Source: Paenibacillus luteus
GTDB taxonomy: Bacteria > Bacillota > Bacilli > Paenibacillales > Paenibacillaceae
Direction of reading: 5' to 3'
Length of the DNA: 64,000 nt
NCBI RefSeq assembly: GCF_006542765.1
Contig: NZ_SKCD01000022.1
Coordinates: forward strand, 496,001 to 560,000
The notes under the pieces are model-generated. The model made no database searches. It saw nothing but the letters and a program-made list of their open reading frames with translations, and was not told the DNA's origin. The position numbers and the translations under genes were made by a program. Below are positions 35,769 to 45,738 of the stretch, piece after piece. Numbering within the stretch: position 1 is the first letter of the stretch; each line of letters opens with the position of its first letter.

Positions 35769-35830
35769 ACTTGCACACTAGCAGATTAGCAGACATTGGC
35801 ATAATAGATATCCATGCAAAAACCTTTTCC

Positions 35831-35905
35831 ATCAACCGAAGGCATAAAAGGAAGCACATTTTTGAAAACATGCCTCCGATTATTGATTGAAGCTTTTTTT
35901 ATTTC
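35831..35905 (+). terminator. Terminator after the DsbA-like gene
   Basis: ATCAACCGAAGGCAT and ATGCCTCCG...TTGAT form an imperfect stem, and AAGC then TTTTTTTATTT follows. It ends about 60 bases before the convergent SLH-cohesin gene. Confidence 0.45.
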
Positions 35906-35949
35906 CTAAGCAAGAATGTCGAGAACAAATGATTTCTGGATATCAAGTA

Positions 35950-36990
35950 TCACTTTTTTGCATCAAGCAGACGAAGCAGCATAATCGTCGCTTCAGCCCG
36001 AGTAGCAGGATCCGTAGGAGCGAAACGATTACCGTTCTTGCCCTTAATTATTCCCAAATCAGCGGCGGAAGCGACGGACGGAAGCGCCCATTGCTTAATA
36101 TGCTGCTTATCGGCAAATAAGACCTTTGCGTTCGGATTCAGCTCGCCGTCGTACAGCCTCATGATCAGGACCGCCAATTCGGACCTGCTAATCAATTGGT
36201 TCGGACGAAAGCTGCCGTCTTCGTAGCCTTTAATAAGGCCAGCTTGCTCAGCTTCCGCGATATACGACCTTGCCCAAACAGGAATTTTATCTACATCACT
36301 GAAATTTAGCGACATCCCGCCTTTCGCTTCGAAATCAAACGCCCTTGCGGTCATCACAACGAACTCCGCGCGCGTAATCTTCAAATCCGGACGGAAAGTT
36401 CCATCTCCGTAACCGCTTACAATCCCCATATTGACAGCGCGTTCGATCCCTTCTTTGGCCCAGTGGCCAGCAATATCCTTGAATGTACCGGAATTTCCCG
36501 CTGCTTGCACTGCGATGACTGCTTTCGTTTTCGGCTCGACAACCGTATCAGTAAGATCGCTTTTCACCAGCTTCACGCGCATTAATTCTACTGTCGACTT
36601 TAACGTATTATTACCAATTACTTCGAACGTGATTGCAGCGAGCTCGACTTTTCCCGATAGGCCGTCGACCTTGCCCACCTTCGTATGTGCGAACACGACA
36701 AGGCCATCCTCAGGAGTGATCGGAACGGAAAACCCTTGCAGCAAGCTTGCGCTTTTTTTGTACAATAGTTTGTTTTTATCGTACTTCAAATTGATTTCGA
36801 AGCCATAAACGTCGGTAAGATCCGAGCCCGTCACCGTCACCACAACTTGATTTCCGTTAATGGACACATGTTTGGAGACTGACAAGTTGAAAGTGGCGTC
36901 CTTGGCCATCGCGTACGCCGGCAGCAAGGAAATTGCGAGCCAAGCAGCTAGAAGCATCATTCCAACTCGATATTTCAAGCGAATTCCCAT
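35950..36990 (-). CDS. Cohesin-domain protein with three SLH repeats (surface anchor)
   Basis: 346 residues. A signal peptide (MLLAAWLAISLLPAYAMA) is followed by a cohesin-type beta-sandwich (about 31-165; NQVVVTVTGSDLTDVYGFEI, YDKNKLLYKKSA). Then three SLH repeats follow: FKDIAGHWAKEGIERAV (170-222), FSDVDKIPVWARSYIAEAEQ (230-283) and FADKQHIKQWALPSVASA (290-346). Cohesins bind dockerins; SLH repeats hold proteins to pyruvylated secondary cell-wall polymer. So it looks like a wall-bound receptor for dockerin-bearing proteins, and the neighbouring 1680-residue protein has a dockerin. The start codon is uncertain because AAAGG abuts the ATG at 36990; a TTG or the ATG at 36960 are alternatives. 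The 170-base gap to the next gene includes AT-rich arms near 37092-37155. Confidence 0.85.
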   Translation of the reverse strand: MGIRLKYRVGMMLLAAWLAISLLPAYAMAKDATFNLSVSKHVSINGNQVVVTVTGSDLTDVYGFEINLKYDKNKLLYKKSASLLQGFSVPITPEDGLVVFAHTKVGKVDGLSGKVELAAITFEVIGNNTLKSTVELMRVKLVKSDLTDTVVEPKTKAVIAVQAAGNSGTFKDIAGHWAKEGIERAVNMGIVSGYGDGTFRPDLKITRAEFVVMTARAFDFEAKGGMSLNFSDVDKIPVWARSYIAEAEQAGLIKGYEDGSFRPNQLISRSELAVLIMRLYDGELNPNAKVLFADKQHIKQWALPSVASAADLGIIKGKNGNRFAPTDPATRAEATIMLLRLLDAKK

Positions 36991-37160
36991 CCTTTCGCGA
37001 TTTAAGATTTGATCAAGCTAATATTTGCGATTCATAACTTCTCGCTCTGTTGTAATTGACATTCCGTACATCTATTTATCAAATATAAAGCCAAAAATAA
37101 AGAAAGGGCGGCTCAGAGTTACTTCAACTAAGGCCACCAATTCTTTATTTTTACACGTAA

Positions 37161-40100
37161 TTAATTCAAAATTTTACGAGCCAGAATCGAGATATCAACG
37201 ATGTCAATATGACCGTCGCCATTCAAATCCAACTTTCTGTACTCATTCCAATTTGAATCTTGATCATTTTTACCATAAGCCGAAGCCACAATCGCAAGGT
37301 CACCAACACTTACTCTATTGTCGTTATTGTAATCTCCTTCGATTGCTTTAATCCTTGAATCAATAAAGCTTTGCAGAGCCGCGTGCAATTTCATGATCGC
37401 CTCTTCAATTTCAGCCTGGCTTATTCCCTGAGTCGACGCAACCACTTTGGCTCTTTCTATTGCTGCCTGCAGAGTTGCTTTAGAGCCTGATGGATACTGG
37501 CCAGGATATACGCCTTCAATGGCTGCATCGTGCGCGCCTTGCACTTCCGCAATTAGAAGCAGCAAGCCCGACTTATCCAGCTTATTAATGTTGACGGTGT
37601 GAGTTGCACCAGCCCAATCTGTCTCTTGGCCCGCGCTATTAGCAACCGTTAACTTAGTAACACGAATGGATGCGATCTGAGAATGATCCGTTGCAACAGC
37701 TTTAAACTTAAGCTTAATCAGTCCGTTTGTCATATTCGTATTTCCAATAGAAGTCGCTATGATTCTAAGCTTGCCATCCGTATTCATTTCACCGACTAGT
37801 TTAAAATCTTGCTGGAGCGATTCCATTGATCCAAATTCCAGCTTATCCGCATCATAATCAATCGTAATATCTAGCGCTTTGATATCTGTTCCAGAATGCT
37901 CCAAACTGAATTCAATATCAACGTTTTTCCCGCCTTCAACTGTCTCCGCTCCACTTAGCAACGCGCCTTCTTGACCGCTGATTGAGATCAGCGCGCTGCC
38001 GCTCATACCGGACCCGCTGGCTATCGCCGTTACTTTCACGACGCCGTTCTTTTTGGCCGACAGCAATCCTGTTTCGCTAATGATTGCCGCATTTGTCTCC
38101 GATCCGTCTTCTGCGGTCACCGACCATACGACGGGCACTCCCGCCAACATTTGCAGCGTGCCGTCTTTTGTCGTGATGGACGTCGCTCCGGCCGCTCCAG
38201 AGACTGCCAGTTTAGACTCCTTCACCAGTGTAATCACACCCCATTGTGAGCCGTTAGCATAAGACTGTCCGGTTGCATCGTGCCACATGATAATGTCCTG
38301 ACGGCCACCAGCTGCTTTCGCGTCATTGATCTGCAAATCAAATCCAATGACATAATCAACCTTAGGAACACCAGCTTTAAAGGGGATCTTAGTTTCAATA
38401 TAATAACCGCCATCCACGACTTTGGCAAAAGACTCAACTCCTGCACTGACACTGTCTGGATTAAAGCTTTTCTCATTCAGATAGTTGATCCGGTATTGTC
38501 CCATGCCTGTGCCGTAGGAGGTTTGCTTACTGTTGGTCTCATCCACAAAGATCTCGACCGAGTCCTTCTCATGCGCGCTGCTGCTGCTGCTGTCCAGCAC
38601 AGGGTCTTTTACACGCACCAGAACATACAGATTAGTATCGTCCCATAGCACTTTAGCGAAGCCGTCCGTCGGACCGTTCACCATAGTCAGATGCTTAAGA
38701 ATCGGCAGTGTAACGGTCGTATTCCAGCGTGGGTCGAGCTCGGAACCGCCAAGAACAGGCGTACCGTAAGCAGCAGTCCCAACTCCGCTTGGTAACAGTT
38801 GAAGCGTTTTGATCGCGTTACGAAGCGCGTAATAGGAATGGTCCGCTGCTGCCTGCCCGATCTCACCATTTGAGGCGGCAGTTTTGGCTTCACTTAATGC
38901 GGTTGCAAAAACGTTCCAGGAATGGCTTGTATAAATCGTAACGTCCTTGTTGTTGGCAGCCTCAATCAAGGCGGTCAGCAGGGTTTTGTCGACTGCTGGG
39001 TTGACAGGCGTCGTATCGCTAACCACAACACTTGCGTGCGACTGACTTAGTACCTCTCCGTCTTCCGCCAATACATAAATAATGTATGGACCGGGTACCT
39101 TAGGCGCGGACATGCCGAGCACATCGCCGGAGGCCACTGTTTCATCGTCGCCTCCATCAAAATGTCCGCCGCTTGACGAGGAAATCCATATTTTTTTTGT
39201 CGCGTCGTCCAAATCGTACACAAACCTGACTGTCCCGCCCGGGGCAACGGACACGTCAGCCGGGAGCAGCTTATTGGCTACCGATACTGTAGTCGTAAAG
39301 TTAATGGTTATTGCAGGCATCGAAGTGCTGCCTACCAAGGTCCAGCTTCCTGCAGTACGGATTTCGTACCCATCCGACACGGATTTTCCGTTAAGCGTAA
39401 AGGAGTATTCATCGCTCAAAGTCAGTTTAAGAGGCCGTACCGCTGAAACTTCGTAGCTTTTCCCATTTTCCACATTGGTTGCCGACTCACTCGTGTCGAC
39501 GTATGCCGTATGCTTGGAAATGGCGGTTTTTCTGCCGTCTCCGTATACGATATATAGTTTGTATTGTCCTGCGGCAGATGGAGTGTTGATCGACTTTGCG
39601 TTGCCGGCAGCTTTTGTCATTGTAATGCCTTCTTTAAAAACCGTTGTGTTCGCGGGCGCAAGCCAAACCGTGTCTTCAGCTTTTAGCAGACCCCTGCGGC
39701 TCACCTTTTCACCGCCTACACCCACGATAACGTTGGAAGCCAGCTCAAACTCGGTATCGGCAATGAGGCTTCTTGGGATCATATGAGTGTATTCGTTGGT
39801 AAGGCCCGAATTCAAAACGATTTCGTTGCCCTTAACCGGCCAAATGCGGGCTTCGCTTTTGAAATTGTCATAAGTAATTCTAGGGCCGCCATTCTGGTTG
39901 TTATTCCCGTCCACGTAACCTTCGACGGCAATCATATCGCTTTTGCGTTTCCAGTTGTTAAACTCATAAAGGCGGCTCTGTCCAACGGCATGGGAGAGCT
40001 TTGACTGTACAACGTTTCCTATCATCTTGATGAACGTGCTGCCTTCGTCGGGGTGGAACCCGTTCGTCCAGTTGTTGGAGGTCGTGGGCTTGCCCGTTGG

Positions 40101-42203
40101 ATTCGGGTCAAGAAAGTTGTAGTTCATCTCGGTGAAATTCGTCCAGTTGTCAGAATGCCAGTTACTTTTCTTGTCGGTGACGGGATTATTGGTCAAAGTG
40201 TTGATGGTATCCCATGTTCCTCCGCCCGGCAAATTACCCGGATCGCCCTGCCTCCCCAGTGAGTAAATGGCTCCGGAATCGTTAACTATCGTACAAATTT
40301 CCTCTACCCGGTTATAGTTTATTTTGTTGCTCCTAGAGGTCGTAGAGAGCACTGGAGACCTCGCGATACTCGTTTCATGCGTACCATGGTAAGGACCGCC
40401 GGTCTTGTTGGTCCCTTGGGTAGTAAAGCCGAACCCATCATATTCGTCCCAGCCCCAGCCGATGCTCATAGCGCCGTAAGTAGAGTCATAAAAGTAGTTG
40501 TGCAGTACCTGCATGTTCGTTGTGTAGAAAGAGGTTAGGGAGTTGGCTCCCGGGAATCCATAGCAGTTCCTATACAAAAAGTTATTTGTAATATAAATAT
40601 TTTCCGGCACGGCTTCCGTACCTGTCTTAAATTTCTCCTTATCAACGCCAGCCCAGTTCCTTATTGGCGTTCCAGAGACCAAAACACTAGATTCATGCTT
40701 AATCGGCTCATCATTTTCATAGATATGATGCGGATGTCCGATTACAACGCCGGAAGCGAGCGTATCTGCGATATAGTTGCCTGTGACTTCGATATCCTTG
40801 ACATCGTTTTCCACATGGATGCCATTAAATCCGGTAAGCCCGATCTCGCCGTTAAGCACTTTAATGTTTCTCGCCGCGTTGATCATTACCGCTGCCGGCG
40901 GTATGTCATACCCTCGGTAGAAAGTCTCATGCCAGTTAATGCTGCTGGGGAAATAAACGGTGTTCACGATAGAGCCCTGAACGGACGCGAAGCCGCGGGA
41001 ACTGGTCGTTACCGGACCGGATCCATCGCTAAGTGTATAGGTGCCCGTCAGTTCATACAGTTTGTAGTCGGTATGGGCAAACTTCAGCCCATTGAAGGTT
41101 ATGTTTTTGACACGTCCATCATCCGAGCCCTCCACAGGCTTCAACCGATCTCCTACAGGGATCCCTCTTATATCGAGGACCTTCTCAAGCCTTGGAATGA
41201 CCACGTCGGCGGTATTGATATCCTCGCCTACAAGCGGGATGTAATAAAGCGTGCTTTCCGCCTGGTCGAAATAGAAATCTCCGCGTTTATTGAAGAATTC
41301 GAAAGCGTTGCGGATGACTTGATTGTTACCTGGATTGTATTGCGTGTTATTACTCAAAGACTGCGAAATCGCCCCATACGGCATCTGAAACCGAAGCATG
41401 ACACCGCCGGGCTTGTTGCTGGCTGCCGGCGCCTGTTCGATCGACGCGAAGGTGACAAAAGGCCTCGACCATCTGGCGGTAGAGCCGCCCATGCTTTCGG
41501 CTTCGATGTTTTGGGGATTTTTCGTTGCCGTCGTCAGACCTACGTTGGCATCAAATACGATAGCCGCCCGGATGTTGCTGCCATTCTGCCACGCCCAAGG
41601 GTTATTGGCAGAGGTAAAGCTAGCTGTAGGTGTGCCGTTGACGGTTCTGTTGGCCGAAACGATTTGCGAGCTCAGCGTCATGTTGGCGATCTTATCGTTT
41701 ACATAGATTGCACGCAACTTATCGCTCCGTTTAAGGGTCGTTTTATATGCCGTTAAGCCGCCAGTCTGGGTAAGGCCAACAGCTTCTGTCCATACGCCTT
41801 TTTCCAGCATTTCACCTGCGCTGATTACCGGCTTCGCCCCCGGCGCAGCCTCATAGCGAATCGTGCTGCTTGCACTTCCAGAATCATCCTTGTTAAAAAC
41901 GAGGGTTTCATCAAGCGAATAATATCCATCCGCAATTTGAACGACAATATCACCGCCGGTCTTAGGCAGAGTTCTGACTACTGCTTTTGCCTTGGCAAGT
42001 GTTTTGTACGGCTTTTCTTGTGATCCGTCACCTGTGTTATCGTTGCCATTTGTAGCAACATAGATCGTTGCACTTGGCGCACTGCTAGCTGCGGTTGTAC
42101 CTGGCGCACTGTCAGCGGCGACTACCGACCCTAAAAATGGTAGCATAGAAAATACCATTGTCAAAGTCATCATCCAAATGAATGCTCTTTTTCTCACTTT
42201 CAT
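37161..42203 (-). CDS. Secreted beta-helix protein with CBM9, cohesin-like and dockerin domains
   Basis: 1680 residues with a signal peptide (1-~30). From about residue 46 to 850 there is a right-handed parallel beta-helix beginning IYVATNGNDNTGDGSQEKPY, like polysaccharide lyases and GH120-type enzymes. Later parts: a FIVAR-like helical unit (1071-1138), a CBM9-like domain (1144-1328; SVEIFVDETNSKQTSYGTGM), a BIG2-like domain (1331-1410), a cohesin-like domain (1411-1537), a second helical unit, and a C-terminal type-I dockerin (1621-1680) with two calcium-loop repeats, DYNNDNRVSVGDLAIVASAY and DLNGDGHIDIVDISILAR. AAGGAGG precedes the ATG. It is preceded by a cre-like box and lies between the SLH-cohesin gene and an ABC importer. 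The catalytic reaction is not certain. Confidence 0.82.
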   Translation of the reverse strand: MKVRKRAFIWMMTLTMVFSMLPFLGSVVAADSAPGTTAASSAPSATIYVATNGNDNTGDGSQEKPYKTLAKAKAVVRTLPKTGGDIVVQIADGYYSLDETLVFNKDDSGSASSTIRYEAAPGAKPVISAGEMLEKGVWTEAVGLTQTGGLTAYKTTLKRSDKLRAIYVNDKIANMTLSSQIVSANRTVNGTPTASFTSANNPWAWQNGSNIRAAIVFDANVGLTTATKNPQNIEAESMGGSTARWSRPFVTFASIEQAPAASNKPGGVMLRFQMPYGAISQSLSNNTQYNPGNNQVIRNAFEFFNKRGDFYFDQAESTLYYIPLVGEDINTADVVIPRLEKVLDIRGIPVGDRLKPVEGSDDGRVKNITFNGLKFAHTDYKLYELTGTYTLSDGSGPVTTSSRGFASVQGSIVNTVYFPSSINWHETFYRGYDIPPAAVMINAARNIKVLNGEIGLTGFNGIHVENDVKDIEVTGNYIADTLASGVVIGHPHHIYENDEPIKHESSVLVSGTPIRNWAGVDKEKFKTGTEAVPENIYITNNFLYRNCYGFPGANSLTSFYTTNMQVLHNYFYDSTYGAMSIGWGWDEYDGFGFTTQGTNKTGGPYHGTHETSIARSPVLSTTSRSNKINYNRVEEICTIVNDSGAIYSLGRQGDPGNLPGGGTWDTINTLTNNPVTDKKSNWHSDNWTNFTEMNYNFLDPNPTGKPTTSNNWTNGFHPDEGSTFIKMIGNVVQSKLSHAVGQSRLYEFNNWKRKSDMIAVEGYVDGNNNQNGGPRITYDNFKSEARIWPVKGNEIVLNSGLTNEYTHMIPRSLIADTEFELASNVIVGVGGEKVSRRGLLKAEDTVWLAPANTTVFKEGITMTKAAGNAKSINTPSAAGQYKLYIVYGDGRKTAISKHTAYVDTSESATNVENGKSYEVSAVRPLKLTLSDEYSFTLNGKSVSDGYEIRTAGSWTLVGSTSMPAITINFTTTVSVANKLLPADVSVAPGGTVRFVYDLDDATKKIWISSSSGGHFDGGDDETVASGDVLGMSAPKVPGPYIIYVLAEDGEVLSQSHASVVVSDTTPVNPAVDKTLLTALIEAANNKDVTIYTSHSWNVFATALSEAKTAASNGEIGQAAADHSYYALRNAIKTLQLLPSGVGTAAYGTPVLGGSELDPRWNTTVTLPILKHLTMVNGPTDGFAKVLWDDTNLYVLVRVKDPVLDSSSSSAHEKDSVEIFVDETNSKQTSYGTGMGQYRINYLNEKSFNPDSVSAGVESFAKVVDGGYYIETKIPFKAGVPKVDYVIGFDLQINDAKAAGGRQDIIMWHDATGQSYANGSQWGVITLVKESKLAVSGAAGATSITTKDGTLQMLAGVPVVWSVTAEDGSETNAAIISETGLLSAKKNGVVKVTAIASGSGMSGSALISISGQEGALLSGAETVEGGKNVDIEFSLEHSGTDIKALDITIDYDADKLEFGSMESLQQDFKLVGEMNTDGKLRIIATSIGNTNMTNGLIKLKFKAVATDHSQIASIRVTKLTVANSAGQETDWAGATHTVNINKLDKSGLLLLIAEVQGAHDAAIEGVYPGQYPSGSKATLQAAIERAKVVASTQGISQAEIEEAIMKLHAALQSFIDSRIKAIEGDYNNDNRVSVGDLAIVASAYGKNDQDSNWNEYRKLDLNGDGHIDIVDISILARKILN

Positions 42204-42349
42204 AAAACCTCCTTGGATATGAGTAAAATCATGTGCGGATTCCGAACTTTATTTCATCCCCCCCTGCATGACCGTCCTTTGTTCCTGGAGCAGGATTCTG
42301 GCTGCTAGCCTTTACATTGCCTTTGACTGAGCAGTTCTATTTCCAAAAA

Positions 42350-42363
42350 TGGAAGCGCTGTCA
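42350..42363. promoter_or_regulatory. Probable CcpA cre box upstream of the dockerin protein
   Basis: TGGAAGCGCTGTCA differs from TGWAANCGNTNWCA at one base (third position). It lies about 150 bases upstream of the start codon in the 326-base gap 42204-42529, which holds no gene, only this box and the terminator at 42488-42505. Confidence 0.55.
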
Positions 42364-42487
42364 ATCAATGCTTTTATAATACCAGTCTGTCCGAATATTC
42401 CCAGAGACTATTATTGGGCCGCAAGGAAAATTCTCGGGACAATAGAGAAAGATAGAGCACTATGAAAACCTGAATATACGAAGAAAA

Positions 42488-42505
42488 GACACCTTATCAG
42501 GTGTC
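42488..42505 (-). terminator. Terminator of the second ABC importer operon
   Basis: GACACCTGATAAGGTGTC on the minus strand is a compact hairpin followed by TTTTC, 25 bases after the stop of the last permease gene. Confidence 0.7.
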
Positions 42506-42529
42506 CGTCCCTTCTCCACTTTTCATTCC

Positions 42530-43402
42530 TCATTTCAGAATAGCGCCTGCAGTCAATGCATTTTCAATCTTTTCATTGCCTATTAAATAAACGATGATCA
42601 TAGGCAAGCTGGACAGCAGCATACTCGCGCCGATGAGCCCCCAATCCGTAACTCCCACATTGATAAAGAATCCAAGCAACCCGACCGTAAGTGGCCGGAA
42701 TTGATCCTTGGAAGCAATAATAAAAGCAAGGGGAAATTCGTTCCAGATTCGAATGAATATAAGAACGCATTGCGTCACGAGCGCTGGCATCACGATTGGA
42801 AATATGATTTTAATATACGTTTGATAGACATTCGCTCCATCTATGCATGCCGCTTCTTCCAGCTCCTTAGGCAAAGAACGAAGAAAGGCATACAGCATCA
42901 GTACGCAGGATGCGATGGCGAAGCCGGAATAAGGCAAGATAAGACCCAAATGACTATTTTTGATTTGCATCCACTTCACCAGCTGGAATAAAGGAATAAC
43001 GACTACTTCGATCGGAACAATTAGACCCATGGATACATAAAACAGCATCACCGTATTGAATTTCCATTGCATACGGCTGAGGCAATATGCAAGCATGCTG
43101 CCCGTTGCCAGCGTAATAACGATTGTGCCTGTGGTATAAATCACGCTGTTCTCGAAATACGTATAGAAATGATATTTGGACAGCGCTTCGCTGAAGTTCA
43201 GCCAGTCCCAGGATGTCGGTAACCCAAAAGGATTGTCGTAAGCTTCGCTTTTGGACTTTAACGACATCGTTACCATCCAGTACAAGGGAAACAGAAACGT
43301 GCATCCCACGGCTACCCAAAACACTCGACTTAATAGTTTCAGAAAGCTCCCCTCCAGCTTAAAACTCCAGTTTTTCTCTGGCAACGTACCTTTGAATGAC
43401 AA
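42530..43402 (-). CDS. Carbohydrate ABC transporter permease (MalG-like)
   Basis: About 290 residues with six membrane helices; helix 1 is LLSRVFWVAVGCTFLFPLYW. The EAA loop reads LEEAACIDGANVYQTYIKII and the tail ENALTAGAILK. It pairs with the MalF-like partner upstream to import oligosaccharides captured by the lipoprotein at 44321-45688. The start is unclear: the TTG at 43402 overlaps the upstream gene by 44 bases and has no ribosome-binding site, whereas GGAGGGGAG inside the overlap points to a shorter product starting near the GTG of SRVFWV. The shorter form would still keep all helices. Confidence 0.85.
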   Translation of the reverse strand: MSFKGTLPEKNWSFKLEGSFLKLLSRVFWVAVGCTFLFPLYWMVTMSLKSKSEAYDNPFGLPTSWDWLNFSEALSKYHFYTYFENSVIYTTGTIVITLATGSMLAYCLSRMQWKFNTVMLFYVSMGLIVPIEVVVIPLFQLVKWMQIKNSHLGLILPYSGFAIASCVLMLYAFLRSLPKELEEAACIDGANVYQTYIKIIFPIVMPALVTQCVLIFIRIWNEFPLAFIIASKDQFRPLTVGLLGFFINVGVTDWGLIGASMLLSSLPMIIVYLIGNEKIENALTAGAILK

Positions 43403-44243
43403 AGGAGATCAAAAGGCATTCCAGAATAAAAATAACGGCGATCGCAGTACCTTTGCCAAATTCGGAAGTATCAAATGCCGTATAATACATCTGGTAGATG
43501 ACCGTCCTGGATAGATCTCCCGGGCCTCCTGCCGTCATGACTCGTACATGCGAATAAAATGCCATAGAGCCTAATGTAGACAGAATAAGTACGTATTTGA
43601 TTACATTCTGCAGCAAGGGGATCGTAATTCGTAAGCAAACTTGAATATAATTAGCTCCGTCGATCAATGCCGCTTCATAATAACTCTTGGGTATGGTCTT
43701 GATTCCTGTATAAAACAGCAACGCGTTCAGTCCAATATATTGCCACAGGAATGTCACTCCGATGCTGGGCATTACCGTTTTCTTTTCTGTCAACCACGAA
43801 TGCGTCCATGAGCTGAGCCCTAACGAATGGAGAATCTCGTTAAATAAACCCCAATTTGGTTCGTAGAACGCCAGCCAAATCTGGGCAACAACCGTAACCG
43901 ACAAGATAGCGGGGAACATCGCCACCGTCTTGAAAAATCGACGAAACTTTGGTGTTTGAGCATCTATAAAAAGCGAAAGCATCATGGATAGGGGCAGCCC
44001 CAGCAATAAGGAGATGGCTACAATGAGATACGTATTCTTATGAGCGGTCCAAAAGGATGGCGATGCCATGACTTCTTTGTAATTATTTAAACCAACAAAA
44101 CCCAAGTTTTTAAATCCGTCATGCTTATGCAAGCTCATCCAAATCTCAGGCAGCAACGGGTATACGCAAAATAAAGTAAACAGCAGCAATGCTGGGAAAG
44201 CAAACACAAATATGGACACTTTGGTACTAAAGTACTTGTTCAT
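43359..44243 (-). CDS. Carbohydrate ABC transporter permease (MalF-like)
   Basis: 294 residues beginning MNKYFSTKVSIFVFAFPALL, with GGAGAGAG just upstream; the frame to 44258 is less likely. Six helices are visible, with the EAA loop SYYEAALIDGANYIQVCLRI. The segment YSHVRVMTAGGPGDLSR is typical of MalF-like subunits in this family. It is the second gene of the importer operon, downstream of the binding-protein gene with a stem-loop between them, and overlaps the next permease. Confidence 0.9.
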   Translation of the reverse strand: MNKYFSTKVSIFVFAFPALLLFTLFCVYPLLPEIWMSLHKHDGFKNLGFVGLNNYKEVMASPSFWTAHKNTYLIVAISLLLGLPLSMMLSLFIDAQTPKFRRFFKTVAMFPAILSVTVVAQIWLAFYEPNWGLFNEILHSLGLSSWTHSWLTEKKTVMPSIGVTFLWQYIGLNALLFYTGIKTIPKSYYEAALIDGANYIQVCLRITIPLLQNVIKYVLILSTLGSMAFYSHVRVMTAGGPGDLSRTVIYQMYYTAFDTSEFGKGTAIAVIFILECLLISFVIQRYVAREKLEF

Positions 44244-44271
44244 CGCTCTCTCCACCATTTAAGTTGTGTCT

Positions 44272-44304
44272 AAACCCCCTTGGATCAAATCCGAAGGGGA
44301 TTTA
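44272..44304 (-). other. Intercistronic stem-loop between binding protein and permeases
   Basis: AAATCCCCTTCGGAT pairs with ATCCAAGGGGGTTT. Such partial terminators lower permease expression relative to the binding protein in many sugar ABC operons. Confidence 0.6.
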
Positions 44305-44320
44305 GCTGTTATTGCATCTT

Positions 44321-45688
44321 TTACTTGTCAAACCACGTATTTTCGCTCCAGATCTTGTTCATCGCCACATTAAAATCATCAGCTGCGTACTCGCCCGTTA
44401 ATAAATTCGCACCTTGCGTAGATATTTCGGCAGACGTCCTTGCATCTAGCGAATTAAGAGCAAATGACGCGATTTTATTAGGAATCGGATTGTACCAGTC
44501 AACGAACTTCTGCATAAGCGGGCTCCTATCCATTGCTTGGTTACCTGTCTGCAAAGATATAGGAGCACCGGTAGATTCGAAGTATAACGCATCCGCCATG
44601 GCTAGAAATTCGGCAAGCTTGACGGCCTCTTCCGGGTTCTTGGTTTTGCCGTTTACCGCATAACCATTAATCGGAGAACCCCAGAACTGTACGTTTTCTG
44701 TAGGGCTATACTTATCGCTGGCACTTGGAAATGGGAAGAAATCAACCGTTTCATCTTTGGCGAGATTTGGCAGCTCCCAAGTAAACATCCATAACATAGC
44801 CGCTTTTTTAGACGTAAACATTTCCATGGCCGGACCATAATCTATATTGGCAATACCGTCTGGGAACACGCCTTCTTTAACTAGCGTTTCGATGCGAGCT
44901 GCTCCTTCCTTGACCGATGGATTGTTAAAGTCCGTTTTGTTGCTGACAAGGTCTGCCATCGCCTGCGGATCTCCGATTTGAATCATTTGCTGAAGCATAA
45001 AGAGTTTCGGTCCCCACCCGTCCTTGCCGGGAGTCACAGCCGGTATCATGCCTTTGCTCTTGAGCGTCTTCGAGATTTGAATCAGCTCATCGAACGTCGT
45101 TGGCACTTGAACCCCGGCTTCCTCAAACATATCTTTATGATAGAAGATGACAGGGGTGAAATACGTGTCCGCTCCGGAAGACAAGCTGTAGATCCCGTTA
45201 TCGACATGCTTTAACGCATCCGGCACCGCGTATTTGTCCAAGAAGCCGTCTTTGGAAATATAAGGTGTCAGATCCAGGATGCTGCCTGTGCTCTTTAGCG
45301 GCGTAAAGTAGCCCGCATCATTCCAGAATACGTCTGGCATATCCCCAGATGCATTTAACGTCTTCAATTTGTTTGCCATGTCCTCGCCGCCGCCGCCGGG
45401 CTCAAACTCGACTTCAAGATTAGGAAGCGCTGAAGCAATATTCGGTTTAATAAATTTTTCCATAATGTTGTTGCGATTCTCATCCGTCGTAAGCGTTATG
45501 ACTCTCATCTTAATTTTTTTGCTGTCCGTCTCCGTCGTATTCTTATTATCCTCCTTGCTTGTTGCCGAGGGCGATGGATTGTCCGACGGCTCGTTGGATT
45601 TGGTTTCATTCCCACTGCTGCATGCTGATGAAACCAGTAAAGTACTTGCCATAAGTAACATAGCTGCTGCCTTTGACTTCGTTTTCAT
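44321..45688 (-). CDS. ABC transporter sugar-binding lipoprotein
   Basis: 455 residues with a lipoprotein signal ending at Cys23 (LLVSSACSSG), a Ser/Asn/Glu-rich linker, then a family-1 extracellular solute-binding fold (MPDVFWNDAGYFTPLKSTGS; TTFDELIQISKTLKSKGM; AAMLWMFTWELPN). It would capture oligosaccharides outside the membrane for the MalF/MalG-like pair. GGGGAGG precedes the ATG. A perfect cre box lies 51 bases upstream of the start (45739-45752). The YesM/YesN-type regulators that lie behind it in the same direction are likely controllers. Confidence 0.92.
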   Translation of the reverse strand: MKTKSKAAAMLLMASTLLVSSACSSGNETKSNEPSDNPSPSATSKEDNKNTTETDSKKIKMRVITLTTDENRNNIMEKFIKPNIASALPNLEVEFEPGGGGEDMANKLKTLNASGDMPDVFWNDAGYFTPLKSTGSILDLTPYISKDGFLDKYAVPDALKHVDNGIYSLSSGADTYFTPVIFYHKDMFEEAGVQVPTTFDELIQISKTLKSKGMIPAVTPGKDGWGPKLFMLQQMIQIGDPQAMADLVSNKTDFNNPSVKEGAARIETLVKEGVFPDGIANIDYGPAMEMFTSKKAAMLWMFTWELPNLAKDETVDFFPFPSASDKYSPTENVQFWGSPINGYAVNGKTKNPEEAVKLAEFLAMADALYFESTGAPISLQTGNQAMDRSPLMQKFVDWYNPIPNKIASFALNSLDARTSAEISTQGANLLTGEYAADDFNVAMNKIWSENTWFDK

Positions 45689-45738
45689 TGTTTACCTCCC
45701 CTATTTGTCAAAGCGGATATCGGATTGATTTTAGATGT

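Noticed and set aside
40695..41756. 353-codon open frame on the plus strand
   Set aside because: It lies entirely antisense inside the dockerin protein gene, has no ribosome-binding site and no family motif, and the minus-strand frame has clear domains.
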